From Ipomoea triloba (lineage: Eukaryota; Streptophyta; Magnoliopsida; Solanales; Convolvulaceae), in the NCBI RefSeq assembly GCF_003576645.1, contig NC_044916.1:32626079-32690078 (forward strand): 64,000 bases of DNA, in the 5' to 3' direction. The translations under genes were made by a program, and so were the position numbers. Shown piece by piece: positions 49,403-61,519 of this stretch. Under the pieces are notes generated by a model. It did not search any database, was not told where the DNA came from, and worked only from the letters and a program-made list of their open reading frames with translations. Position 1 is the first letter of the stretch; every line of letters begins with the position of its first letter.

Positions 49403-50639
49403 ACTATATTAATTTATTTAGTCGTTACATGAAGTGAAAATAGTGTTTTTCTCTATATATTTAAAATAGTGATTTCAATCTTTTAATTTTTGACATAAAT
49501 ATTACTCCGTACTACTTATTATCTCTTTAAATTTTTACAATAGGGTGGTTTTAGTCCTTTTTTGGTCGGAATGGAGGCAGTTTAATAGTTTGGAATAGCA
49601 AATTACAACTTTTTTTTTTAATTGACAAATATGCTCCACATGTACACGGCAAATATGACAAAATTTAATGGCTTCCGTTGGTGAGGTGTCAAATCTCTTC
49701 ATTTCTTAGCATTTTAGGTGTGTTTGGCAAAAGAAAAAATAATAATAGAAGAAAAAAAAGATATTGAAATTGTTATTTAATTCAAAGAGTAACGCTATTG
49801 ACCCTCTACACATTTTTCTTCCGGACATAGAACCATTTAATTAAATATTTCTGTCTTCATTACAAGTTGGTAAGACCACTAATTTATAAACACCAATAAT
49901 TATAAGTTACATTAAGATTTTTTCTTAGTCAGGTCACAAGGTGTCCTGAGCTGGTCTTAACTGTTGACGCACTTTTTAGTCAGACCACAAGGTGCTCTGA
50001 GCTGGACCACAAAGTGCTGAATTAATTTAAAAAATTAAGGATAATATTAGGATGGGTAAAAACACTTTCTTAATTCAAATATTTTCCAAACAAAAATGGG
50101 GAAAATTTTTTTTTCCAAATGGATAAGTCAATAGAACATGCCCTAATTATATATTGAGTTGGACTGAAATGTTGGGCCTAGTGGGCTCGCAGAGGTCATG
50201 TTTGCGGTACGTGTATGTTACTGAATAAATGAATGATGACGTCAGGCCCAAAAAATCTCGTCGATCCAATCTGACATTCAAATTCAATATGTAACCTTCC
50301 AATATATTCTTTCCGGTCACATTTATGTATCTAGTTTAATTAACAAAAATTGTCTAAAATTGTTTACAATCTTATTATATTAAATTTGGTATTAGTATAA
50401 AATTTTTTAAATAATAATAAAATACTAAAGAAATAAGAAAAAGTTAATTTGAATTAAACAAAACATATAACATGAGACAAATGGAGTATAATTAAATATA
50501 TGTGCTTATATGCACAACTAATATCTACCTAGGGATGTTAATGTTAGTGTAAATTAGGTGTACATAAATTGGTTCAACTTTCAAGTGTCGCAAGTAATAT
50601 CAACTGACCCGCTTGGATCACCATACCCACTATTGGTTT

Positions 50640-50726
50640 TATGACTTTTACATCCACCGAGGTTCGAACCCACCCTCCTATGTGGGAGTGTAACCGGGTG
50701 TCACTACACCACGTCTTTGGCAGACG
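50640..50726 (-). mobile_element. SINE copy (CCTTGTGGT family)
   Basis: Minus-strand TGCCAAAGACGTGG, an A-box-like GTGGTGTAGTG and an intact B box GGTTCGAACC. Confidence 0.55.
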
Positions 50727-53266
50727 ACATCCTTATTTAGTATAGAGTACATAATAATACATAATGTGTATAATTGTATAGTATTTTCTTTTTCAAATCT
50801 TAATATATTTTTATGAAACTTGTTCAAAATAATCCAACCACTTTAACGTACAAAGTATTATGATGACATGATTTAATGTGAAATATAATATGAAATTGTG
50901 AATTAATATAGGGAATTTGCTATGGTTTTTGGTGAATATAAGTACGAAATTATAAGAGTGCACTATAAATAATTATGCAGCAGTTTTATATTTGTTTCAA
51001 GTTGGATGGCTTTTTCAGAAAAGGTTCAAGTTAGTTGTACTCAAATGATATATTATTTATGAATTGGACTCTAAGTAAAATAAATCGTGAGAAGTGATAA
51101 AACTCAGCAACCAGGCTTGCAAATTTGTGGATAATTAGCAATTATTATATTCATTGGGAAATTAAAAACATTGGATTTTTTTTTTTTTGACAATTACGAA
51201 AAAAAATTGAAAATATGAGATGTGGATGATGATAGAGATATGAGCCAACCACCTATAGGGCTATAGGTGCTATTTGAAATCTTCTTAACAGAGAATATTA
51301 ATTATATTTACTGAAAAGTCAATAAATATGTAAATTGGATGACGAATAACCATTATATTATTATCTTCTTACCAATCTTCATGTGTATGCAATGTGTGAT
51401 GTTCTCTCACGTACATGCTTTACAATTGTACTCTTTTGTTGATTTTATTAGTGACTTGAAATAACTAAGTTATTTCTTTACTTATTTATTTTGTGAGAAC
51501 AGAAATGAAATACGTACTTATGAGAGCGCACATATATATAATGTTCTACAATGTTAGATGTAAATTAGAGAAACAAATATTTTGTACTGATGGGATGATA
51601 ACGCACCTCAAAGCGTGAAATTTTGTTGAATTTGTGAGAGTTGTGTGACCCAATTTTGTATAATTTTGGTGTATTTGCATGGTAATCTTGAAATGGGAAG
51701 TTGTGTCATGCGTGAGGTATTTATAAATCATCATTCTGTAAATAATTGGACATACATGATTATTTTCAAATACAAGGATAAAACAAACAAGTAATTAACA
51801 CAAAACATACCAATATTGTATGCTGTCAAAGATGGATGATGCTCATTCAAGATTCATACGATATTTTTATTTGTGATATTGTAATATTTTATTGTATGTA
51901 TTTATGTACATATATACATGTAATCAATGGAATTTTATATGTGTGTGTGTGTGTGTTTGATTTACAGGGAAAGCCATTATATATCTGTTATTGCTAGAAT
52001 TTGTGGTGCGTGACAATTATTGTGACATGTGAAGATAGGAAATGGTCTTGACACATCTGCTTCATTCAATTTCTCTGATTTTTTTTAATAAATAAATTTA
52101 TGAATCATCAAATTGTTTGAATTCCAAATTGATGTTGTAGGGAGTACTAGCAGAGTAGCAGGGACCGGCGAATAACTGATTGATGTATAATAGATTAATA
52201 GTAGCCAGACAAACACAAAGAAAAGGTTATCAACATCTTTGTATGAAATCGTTACATACGATTTTTTTTTTTTTTTGTAATTTATTATTTTTATATAATT
52301 TATATTGTTATACAAAATCTTCTTAATGTATTTTATTATTATTTTGTGTAATTTATAAATTATCATATAATAATGAAATTTAATTTAGTACACACTTTAA
52401 AATAGTTTGGTAAATTTTTTGTTCGATCGATCACCTTACAAGAGTAAATATGGAGGTTTGAATTTCACTAGAGACTTAAAGGTCATTGAAAAACTTTAAT
52501 TGATCTGAAATGATTAAAACCTATCGTGAACAAAATGTATTGGTAGGAAAAAAGAACAAGAGAAGTGACTGAGAATCAATACCTTTTTCAATGACTCTTA
52601 AATAGGGGTTCTGCTGCCAAAGACCCTGTGGTTAGAGCTGTCAATACGAGCCAGCCCAGGTTAGCTCGTCATGGGTCGGCGAAAAACGGGTTGGCTCGTC
52701 ACACTTACAATTTAATTATAAAATTGTAGACTTATAATTTTGTATTTAAAACATTCATGAATTATGATACAACTTACAAGTAACAACTAACAAATATTCA
52801 ACAATCAACATTGTTCAAGTTTTAACAAAACATTCAAAATTTTCACCATAAATCCATAATCTTAACAAAACATTCAAACCTCAAAGTATTCAAGTCTCAC
52901 AAGAGTAGAAACAAGACCCACATAAATAACATAACCAAAAGTAAAAAACAAATCAAACGTTCAAAGTTCAAAGTTCAAACATAACTTAAATCTAAAAAAA
53001 TAAAAAATAAAAAATAAAAATCCATACATAGACAATAGCAATATGCCAATATAGCATCTATAAAAAAAAATTAGTAAAATAATAAATCAATAAATGAATA
53101 TATAAATCTTAAAAAATTAAATTCTAAAATACCTTCATCCACGAATAACATTAGAAACCTTCTCAATCGATTCATCGATATTAATACCTTCATCATCTAT
53201 ATCTACATATAAATTTATAAAATAAATCATTAGAAATTTAGAAGCATTCATATAAAGTATTAAATA

Positions 53267-53521
53267 TTCCATCTGTTCCATTTTACCTGTCCTATTTACT
53301 ATTCATTGGTCAAATCAACTCTTTCTTCATTGCTTATTTTCTTTAGTAATTTGTTATTATATTTAAATTTATATTTTTGTTTTTAATAGTACTTTTAATG
53401 TAGTTTCTAAATATATAAATTTTATATATTAATGTTAAACTTAATATTACGAAAAATTGGATTAAAAATAACTTCAGTCAAGTCTCGTTAAACGAATCAG
53501 ACAATCAAAATGAGACGGAAG
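53267..53521. mobile_element. Stowaway-like MITE
   Basis: Starts TTCCATCTGTTCCATTTTAC after TA and ends AAAATGAGACGGAAG before TA. It shares its inner AGTCAAGTCTCGTTAA and TATATAAATTTTATATATTA motifs with the copy at 63707. Confidence 0.7.
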
Positions 53522-53680
53522 TAGTATTAAATAATGATTAAATGTTAATAATAACAATAATAATGCATTAATACCTTCACAATTAAAGTATACCGTTTGC
53601 AACCAATTGATTAAGTATTGATCAAGCACTCATTTGCACTAGCAATTTGTTGCAAAGATACAAATCTGAATTGAATATTA

Positions 53681-53712
<32 letters not shown>

Positions 53713-53717
53713 AGCTT

Positions 53718-54360
53718 GAGGCTCTGTTTAACCGAGCTTATTTAGGAGCTTATAGCTTATTTTAAGCTACTAATAAGCTATAAGCTCTGTTTGGTAATGT
53801 TCTCAAAATAAGCTAGTAGTTTAAAATAAGAGCTTATTTTGAAACGCTACTTGAGGTAGCTTTTCAAAATAAGCTAGTAGCTTTTTAACTTTTTTATATC
53901 TTTATCCTTATTATATTAAATAAATGACATCTTCTACCCCTCTCAATTAAAATCCTTTTGACATTTTCTTTTTATTATGTTTGGTTGTAATTTTAGTTTG
54001 ATATTTATGTTTGAACATTATTTTTTGTATTAACTAATTTTATGAATTATAAATATTTTTTTTACTTTATATATTTTCAAATATATGTTCTTACTTTATA
54101 TTTTATTTAAATATATTGATTTCATTATTTTATATTTTAATATATAAACAGACCTATTTAAATTTAAAATTATTTAAATTGTATAAAGATGTCCTTTTTA
54201 GTATTTTTACATTTATCAGCTTATCAAAAAGTTAATTTTACCAAACACTTTTAAGCATAACAGCTCTTCGGATTTCAGCTTCGAGCTTATACCTTTTTAG
54301 TTTTCAACTACTTTTCAGGTTTTAGTTACCTTTTCAGTTAGGTTTGCCAAACATAGTGTG
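53718..54360. mobile_element. hAT-like MITE ending ~360 bp upstream of the TMK start
   Basis: Left GAGGCTCTGTTTAACCGAGC and right GTTTGCCAAACATAGTG form imperfect inverted ends. Inside are repeated AATAAGCTA / TAGCTTATT words. Bounds are approximate. Confidence 0.55.
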
Positions 54361-54719
54361 AATCAACTTTAAAAAGTATGGTAACTTTAAAAGTTGAGAT
54401 TGGATATTATTATATTTTTAAAATCATTAAAAATTTATAAAAATCTTGTTTGATTGAGTATAACACAAACATATAAACGAAAAGAAAAAACAAAAACAAA
54501 AACGAAACACTGCAGCCTAGATTCATCCAGTTCATACGCAGCTGTCTTACTAACCATAATATCCTCTTTCGAACATCACTACAAGCACTCAACAATTTAT
54601 TACAAAATTTCCAAATTGTAATTAAGCAATCGGTTTTCTTCTTCTCCAAACAAGCCGAGTAACTCTTCCGCCCCACCGATTATATGCTTCTCCCAACGCC
54701 CTAGATCCCACCATTCCCC

Positions 54720-57700
54720 ATGGCCTCCACCGCATCACCTCCACTCCATCTCTCCCTCTTCATCTTCATAACCTTCATCTCCGTCGCCTTCTCCGACGAT
54801 GCCGCCGTCATGTCCAAGCTCCTCGCCGCCCTCTCTCCGCCTCCTTCCGGCTGGTCCGCCTCCGCGCCCTTCTGCACTTGGACTAACGTGAACTGCGACA
54901 AGGCTACCGGCAACGTCGTCTCCATTAACCTCGACTCTAAGTCCGTCTCCGGCACCCTCCCTTCCGATATCACCCGTCTTTCCAGTCTTCAAACTCTTTC
55001 CGTCCAGAAAAACTCCCTCGCCGGAGAGTTGCCGTCGTTCGCTAATATGTCTAACCTCCAGCAGCTCTACCTGGACAACAATCAGTTCAGCTCAGTCCCC
55101 CAAGATTTCCTCTTAGGTCTACCCAAGTTGCAGACATTCAGCATTTCCGAAAACGGAAATCTCGGCCCTTGGCAAATCCCTACTTACTTGACCGCAAGCA
55201 CGAATTTGAACTCTTTCTATGCTAGTAATGCAAGTATCTTCGGTTCTATTCCCGATTTCTTCGATTCCTTCCCGAATCTCCAGAACTTCAGATTATCTTA
55301 CAATAATTTCACCGGGTCGCTTCCTAGATCGTTAGCCAACTCGGAGATCCAAAATCTATGGCTGAATAACCAGAAGCAAGGCCTTACTGGGACTATCGAC
55401 GTGCTTTCCTCCATGACTCAGCTCTCCCAAGTATGGCTTCACGCCAATGCCTTTTCCGGCCCCATTCCTGACCTTTCCAAATGCACAAATCTGTTTGATT
55501 TGCAGCTCAGGGATAACCAGTTCACCGGGGTTATTCCGGATTCTTTGATGTCTCTTCCCAATTTACAGAACATTACTCTCCAGAACAACAAATTACAAGG
55601 CCCTAAGCCTCAGTTTAGAGATGGGGTTTCGGCCACTCTTGGCCCTATAAACAGCTTCTGTAAGGACACCCCTGGTCCGTGTGATCCGCAGGTCACTACC
55701 CTACTTGCTGTGGCCGGCGGTCTAGGGTATCCGATCTCCCTTGCCGATTCTTGGGAAGGGAATGATGCTTGTAATCAATGGACATTCGTTAATTGTGATC
55801 CACAGCAGCAGAATGTGATTACTGTAAATCTTGGAAGGCAGCATTTTCCAGGTACTATTTCGCCTGCCTTTGCCAACTTGACTGCTCTGAGGAATTTGTA
55901 TTTGAATGATAATAACCTTACTGGTTCCATTCCGGAGAGCTTGACTACTTTGCCTAAGCTTCAAGTCCTTGATGTGACTAACAACAACTTGTCTGGGCCT
56001 ATACCTGTATTTCCATCTTCTGTGAAGTTTAGTTATGGTGGTAACTTATTGCTTGGGAAGAATGGGACTAGTGGGGGTGGGGGTGGTGGATCACCCGGGG
56101 GGTCGAATTCGAGGGAACCTAGTGGGAGTCCTTCTCACGGGTCAAGTGGATCCTCGGTTTCACCGGGTATGATTGCAGGTGTGGTTATAGCTGTGATTAT
56201 TTTTGTTCTAGTTGTGTTGTTCGTGTCTTACAAGTGCTACATGAAGCGGCGCCATAAGAGGTTTGGGAGGGTTGAGAGCCCTGAGAAGAGCAACCAGATG
56301 GTTAAGACTAGTGTGGTGGGGGGTGTGACCGGTGTTAGTGGATATGCTGGAGTCCCAAACGAGTTGCAGAGCCAGAGCAGTGGTGATCACAGTGAGATCC
56401 CGGTTTTTGAAGGTGGGAATGTTACTATTTCAATTCAAGTTCTTCGACAAGTGACCAACAATTTCAGCGAGGATAATGTGTTGGGAAGAGGAGGATTTGG
56501 TGTTGTTTACAAGGGTGAATTACACGATGGCACTAAGATTGCTGTGAAAAGGATGGAAGGCGGGGCGATGGGCACGAAAGGAATGAAAGAGTTCCAAGCA
56601 GAAATTGCAGTCCTTACTAAAGTTAGGCACCGGCATTTAGTTGCCCTCCTTGGTTATTGTATTAATGGCAACGAGAGGCTTTTGGTGTATGAGTATATGC
56701 CACAGGGCACTTTAAGCCAACATCTATTCGAATGGCAGGAGCACGGCTTCCAACCTCTGACTTGGACGCAAAGGGTAACAATAGCATTGGACGTGGCAAG
56801 GGGAGTGGAATATCTGCATAGCTTGGCACAACAAAGTTTCATACACAGAGATCTAAAACCCTCTAATATTCTGCTTGGTGATGACATGAGAGCGAAAGTT
56901 GCAGATTTTGGGTTGGTAAAAAATGCACCTGACGGGAAATATTCAGTGGAGACACGACTGGCTGGAACATTTGGGTATCTTGCACCCGAATATGCTGGTA
57001 AGTACCCTTTGTGCTATGTTAAATGTATTTTCCTAAACGTGATACCTAAATAATCATCCATTCTGTCTTTTCTAGGCATATCATCTTCTTGCATTATTAG
57101 TTCGTGCCAAACAAATTGCAGTGCTCAAAGACTAACTTTTCTGTTATGATCAAATGCAAATATGCAATGCATGATGCCAATAAAGTAGTTATCAGAAGAT
57201 AGAGCGGGGGGAAATAAACTGTGAAACATATGTTAGGATGCTTTAAAATTCTTAATTATCAAATAGACAAGCTAAAGTTTAATCTCAACAAACTAATATG
57301 CATTCCAACCATGTAAAATTCAACGTAGTCAAGCCTGTGTTGGTATCGAGCATTCACTTTTCATTTTTTATGATAATTTGCACAAAATAATGAATCTCCA
57401 GTGTATCTGCTATTGTCTAGTCCAGTGTGCCGATGAAAAAAAAAATCTAGCATTGTTTAGATTTGTGATCTGTCCCGTGCACTACTCTGAAGCTTTTGCC
57501 TCCTTTTTCTACAGCTACTGGACGAGTCACAACAAAAGTGGATGTTTATGCATTTGGAGTTGTCTTAATGGAGATAATCACGGGTAGAAAAGCACTTGAT
57601 GAGACCATGCCAGATGAAAGGTCGCACCTTGTCACGTGGTTTCGCAGGGTCCTTATCAACAAAGACAATCTCCGAAAGGCTATTGACCCGAACCTTGACC

Positions 57701-58029
57701 CTGATGATGAAACTTACGAGAGCATCTCTAAGGTGGCTGAGTTGGCTGGTCACTGCACTGCACGTGAGCCGTTTCAGAGACCTGAAATGGGCCATGCTGT
57801 CAATGTCCTTGGTCCGCTGGTTGAACAGTGGAAGCCTTCTAGACCTGAAGAAGATGAAAGCTACGGTATTGATCTCCATATGAGCCTCCCTCAAGCCCTT
57901 CAAAGATGGCAAGCGGATGAAGGAACTTCCAGAATGTTCGATGATTTCTCATACAGTCAATCACAGTCGAGCATTCCCTCAAAACCATCCGGATTCGCAG
58001 ATTCTTTTAACTCGACAGATTGTAGGTGA
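54720..58029 (+). CDS. TMK1-like leucine-rich-repeat receptor kinase (2 exons, 930 aa)
   Basis: Exons 54720-56997 and 57515-58029, GT-AG, joined 2793 bp. Plasma-membrane receptor-like kinase; TMK proteins are known in auxin-linked growth signalling. Signal peptide 1-25. The LRR ectodomain is in two blocks, split by a Cys-containing island ([11 protein letters not shown]), the TMK hallmark. A Gly/Ser-rich stalk comes next, then one transmembrane helix at about 484-506 followed by [10 protein letters not shown]. The Ser/Thr kinase has the Gly loop GRGGFGVV, Lys610 (AVKRM), HRDLKPSN (709-716), DFG (729-731) and APEYA. The intron falls just after APEYA, inside the kinase domain. All key catalytic residues are present, so it should be active. 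The length matches TMK1 (942 aa). The frame running on past 56997 to a stop at 57053 is intron read-through. Confidence 0.95.
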
Positions 58030-58732
58030 AACAAATCAATCCCAAGTTACATTCAAAGGGAAGAAGCACTACAATCATGATTGAATCAAGAAGTCAAAGA
58101 AGCCCCTGAATGGTTTGCTTCATTTTGCATCGCCAAGAGTATGTTCATTTGGCACATCCTATGTCAACATATTCATGACTTTAATCTTTTTCTTGCCATC
58201 CCCAGTTTGAACCGAAGCGAATTATTAGAAGTCCTGGGGGTTTTGTCTGATTCACTATCGTCGCAGATTGCTCGAGGGATGATGTTGTGAGAAACAGGAA
58301 AGGACTTCCAGTTTTGCTTTTCTTTCTGAGGAAACAGAAACATGTACCAAATTCTTTTTCACCTAAAACACTCTATGTAAATATATTTTGAATTCTTGAG
58401 CTAAAACTGCAATGTTTCTCCTCCTTACACTGTTTTGTACTTCTAAGCTTTCATGCTCCAAATCTTTGCAGTGACACTTTGAGTAGGCACAACCATTTAG
58501 GCTGAATCTGATTGGTTAGAATGAGTAAAACAGGGAAAGAGGAAAACAAAATTTAAAATTTTGGACAATTCTAGCTAAGTTGGTCATATTGTTGGCTTGA
58601 TTACGGTAAGATTACAAATTTGACTCTCAGCAGGAGCAGCTTATTGGTCTTCTTAGTTTGAACCGATCAGCTATAAGTGGGATTTATCTAGTACATACTC
58701 TGACAACACGTTTCATTGTCACTCAACTTTTA

Positions 58733-58786
<54 letters not shown>

Positions 58787-58788
58787 TG
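58030..58788. other. TMK 3' UTR and spacer
   Basis: About 400 bp of probable 3' UTR (no gene frame), then AT-rich spacer ending in (TA)n. Confidence 0.5.
58739..58783. repeat. (TA)n microsatellite
   Basis: About 22 TA units. A second short (TA)n lies just beyond the hairpin element, at about 59012-59028. Confidence 0.95.
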
Positions 58789-58997
58789 TCGCCGTGCTCT
58801 CCCGTGCGGTTCACACCACTCAATGTTACGAAATACACCGCTCAATGTTAAGAAACACACCACACGAATATGCACTGTGGTGTGTTTCTTAACATTATGG
58901 TGTGTTTCATTGTGGTGTGTTTCTTAACATTGAGTGGTGTATTTCGTAATATTGAATGGTGTGTGACCGCACGGCCGCACGGGAGAGCACGGCCGCA
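58789..58997. mobile_element. Foldback hairpin MITE inserted in a (TA)n tract
   Basis: Left arm 58789-58865 and right arm 58907-58997 are near-perfect inverted copies: GCCGTGCTCTCCCGTGCGG against CCGCACGGGAGAGCACGGC. The right arm carries an extra GGCCGCAC duplication. TA tracts lie on both sides. The short centre repeats GGTGTGTTTCTTAACATT words. Confidence 0.75.
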
Positions 58998-60764
58998 TTT
59001 GAACCAAAATCTATATATATATATATATGGCAAATTGTCTATTTCCAGAATCACCTCACATGAACATGAAGATGAATGTGCAGGTTGGCAGATGCCAAGG
59101 CCCCCCCCCCCTTTTGTTTTGAAGAAGACTCGCATTTAAGGTTCACATGTAGCAGGAACATTTTTCAATGTTTTTTTTGACTAGTTTTTGTATGAATTGA
59201 TTGTTTTGCATAACTAACCATAGCCAAAAAAAAAAAAAAACTTTTAATTTTGCATGATAATGACAGGAGATTGAGGTTTAATACTTGATGTTACACCTAA
59301 AATACTTAAAAAAGAATAATAATGAAGTGTGAAAGCTGGCATGCCAATTGTGGTTAGCAACTGATCTTTTCTTCCAACTCCTTTATTTATTCCCATTTGG
59401 TCAACTATGTACTGATTTAAAATATCAAGAAATGAAGAGTGCAAGTAGGACTTCTCAAAGTGTTTGACAAATTTTCAAAAAAGAAAGTGTTTGACAAATA
59501 AAAATAAAACAAAAGAGAAAGAGATAGAGATGTAGCTTAAATAGTTGTGTATGTGTCATTTTCATTTATCAACCCTCAATACAATAGGAGCAAAAAAAAA
59601 ACAACCTTTTAATGAGAGGACACCAGGTGGACCTCATATGTCACCATAATTGTCTTTAAAACCAGACATTTTCTTGCCAAACCAAACCTAACATACTTAC
59701 CTGCTTCATTTCATCAAGGCAATGCAACATGTGAATGAGGTGGATCAAACTCACATACCATAACATGTCCATAAATCACTACTTTTTTATGTACTTTTTT
59801 AAAGAAAAAAAAAGAAGAAGAAAAGATGAATTCGATTTAGCTATATATTGTCTTTTCTTTTTATAATTTGAAAAAAAAAAACAACTCAAATTAAAAAAAA
59901 AAATACTAAAAATAAAAAAAATCCGTAATTTAGCTACACCTACACCATCCACTATCAATACTGATCTAAGCGAGCATTGCTGACTGTTACAAGGAGCCCC
60001 CACTTTGAGAGGTTACTCCTACACTGATGCTAGTGAGGCTCAATCACTTGTCTCTTTTTCACAAACTTCACCCTTATGACTAATTGAGCTATCCGAACCC
60101 TTGTAATCATCAACTTCTTTCCCTACATGCATGATGTAAAGATAGACAATAATTTTAATTGGAGAACAAGTATTAATTATATAGAGATATAATTGCCTTT
60201 ACTATTAGCTAATGATTATCAATTATTTCTGATCTTTAATCATGACACGTGGGGCAGGTGGGATTGTCAATACAGATCTACAAATGCCTACGGCGTTAAT
60301 GACCAGCATTTGCTAAAAAAAAAAGTTACAGCAAGTGAAGTGCCATGATGCAAGGGACAAAATGCATGAAGGAGGTCAAAATCGCAACCTTATAATGTCT
60401 TGTTTAAATAATCGAATTAGACTTTAAGTTATTTAATAAAAACGTTTCACATTCATTTTGATTTGGTCGTTGCTCAAGTTGAGTCATCTTCAACAACAAA
60501 TTCATGTTTATAGTTCATTTTATTTTACTAAAAAGTCTGTAACTCATCAGCAGTTGATTGAGTCAAATTAAAAAGATTAATAGACAACTCATCCGGAGAG
60601 TTGAACATGAAATTTTATAGTTGCAATTTGCAAACCAACTACAAGAAAGCATCAAAGCGGAGGAATAGCTATCTTTCACAAGCAAGAGTTGAGCTTGAGG
60701 AGAAAATATAGTATTTGTGAGTAATAAATCAATTTTAATGTTAAGGATTTTGCATAAGTAACTT
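58998..60764. other. Spacer, no gene seen
   Basis: AT-rich sequence with a C run (59101-59112). A SINE-like tRNA-derived piece may lie near 60000-60105 on the minus strand (GGATAGCTCAATTAG, then GAGCCTCACT). Confidence 0.5.
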
Positions 60765-60917
60765 CTTAATTGTGGTTTTATCCTTACAAAGTTCTTTCTC
60801 TCCGTCTCCATCCGTCTTAATTGTGGTTTTATCCTTACAAAGTTCTTTCTCTCCGTCTCCATCCGTCTTAATTGTGGTTTTATCCTTACAAAGTTCTTTC
60901 TCTCCGTCTCCGTCCGT
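60765..60917. repeat. Tandem repeat, three copies of 51 bp
   Basis: Units start at 60765, 60816 and 60867, each CTTAATTGTGGTTTTATCC through TCTCTCCGTCTCC. They abut the 3' end of the SINE at 60918. Confidence 0.92.
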
Positions 60918-61049
60918 TGAATGGTCCGGGGGGCACAGGAGCTGGCCCAGGGGGAATCGTCACTTGTGAGAATTGAATTCGGGTTCTCCCAAAATTCCTC
61001 CCCACAAAGAGAGCTCTCTCGCTACTTGAGCTACCCCATTGGGTTTGAA
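60918..61049 (-). mobile_element. SINE copy, same family as 43355-43504
   Basis: Shares GAGCTGGCCCA(A/G)GGG, GAATCGTCACTTG, CCCCACAAAGAGAGCTC and CTACCCCATTGGGTT with the copy at 43355 (plus-strand reading). The 3' tail runs into the triplicated 51-bp repeat. I found no TSD. Confidence 0.75.
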
Positions 61050-61519
61050 CATTGTTATTCTTGTTTATCCCTAAACTCCAACTTTGTTTTTGTTTTTGTT
61101 TTGTTTTTTTTGTTTTTTTGGTTACTTCTCTTATGAATGCCTTTGAGATTGTGGTGCTAATTTACTAGTAAATTATATTGCGGACTTCATGTCCATATCG
61201 TAAACTGGGCCCCCATACAAATTCATTTTTATTTTTGTAGTATACTTTATGCTCATTTTTAATGTACTACAAATTCATTTTAACATGCATACACTAAATA
61301 CACATGTTTAGTAACCCTTAACTTAGACTCCTAATGAGAGCGGTCTATTAGTATTCTTAGTTTGAGCCGACCAACTATGAAAGACATACCTCTTATGATT
61401 CTTTGCCAGTTAGAGTCATAGATAAGTTTTCATCGTCACCTAAAATAGACTTATACTATACTAAAAATGAATATATATCACGAGTTGATATTGCTATGGA
61501 CTGTATGGTCCATAGTATC
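61050..61519. other. Spacer, no gene seen
   Basis: AT-rich spacer without recognisable coding sequence; a T/G-rich run lies at 61080-61120. Confidence 0.5.

Larger units (their letters stand above)
46150..54719. other. Spacer between the UGT and TMK-like genes
   Basis: 8.6 kb without a gene. Contains a Tourist-like MITE (46616), a Mutator-like element (47257), hAT-like MITEs (48850, 53718), a SINE copy (50640), a Stowaway-like MITE (53267) and a TG run (about 51940-51957). Near 52630-52700 GGTTAGCTCGTCATGGGTCG-type sequence suggests an old transposon end. The last ~360 bp should hold the TMK promoter and 5' UTR. Confidence 0.55.

Noticed and set aside
54735..54992. Minus-strand frames over the TMK N-terminus
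   Set aside because: Antisense shadows of the TMK exon.
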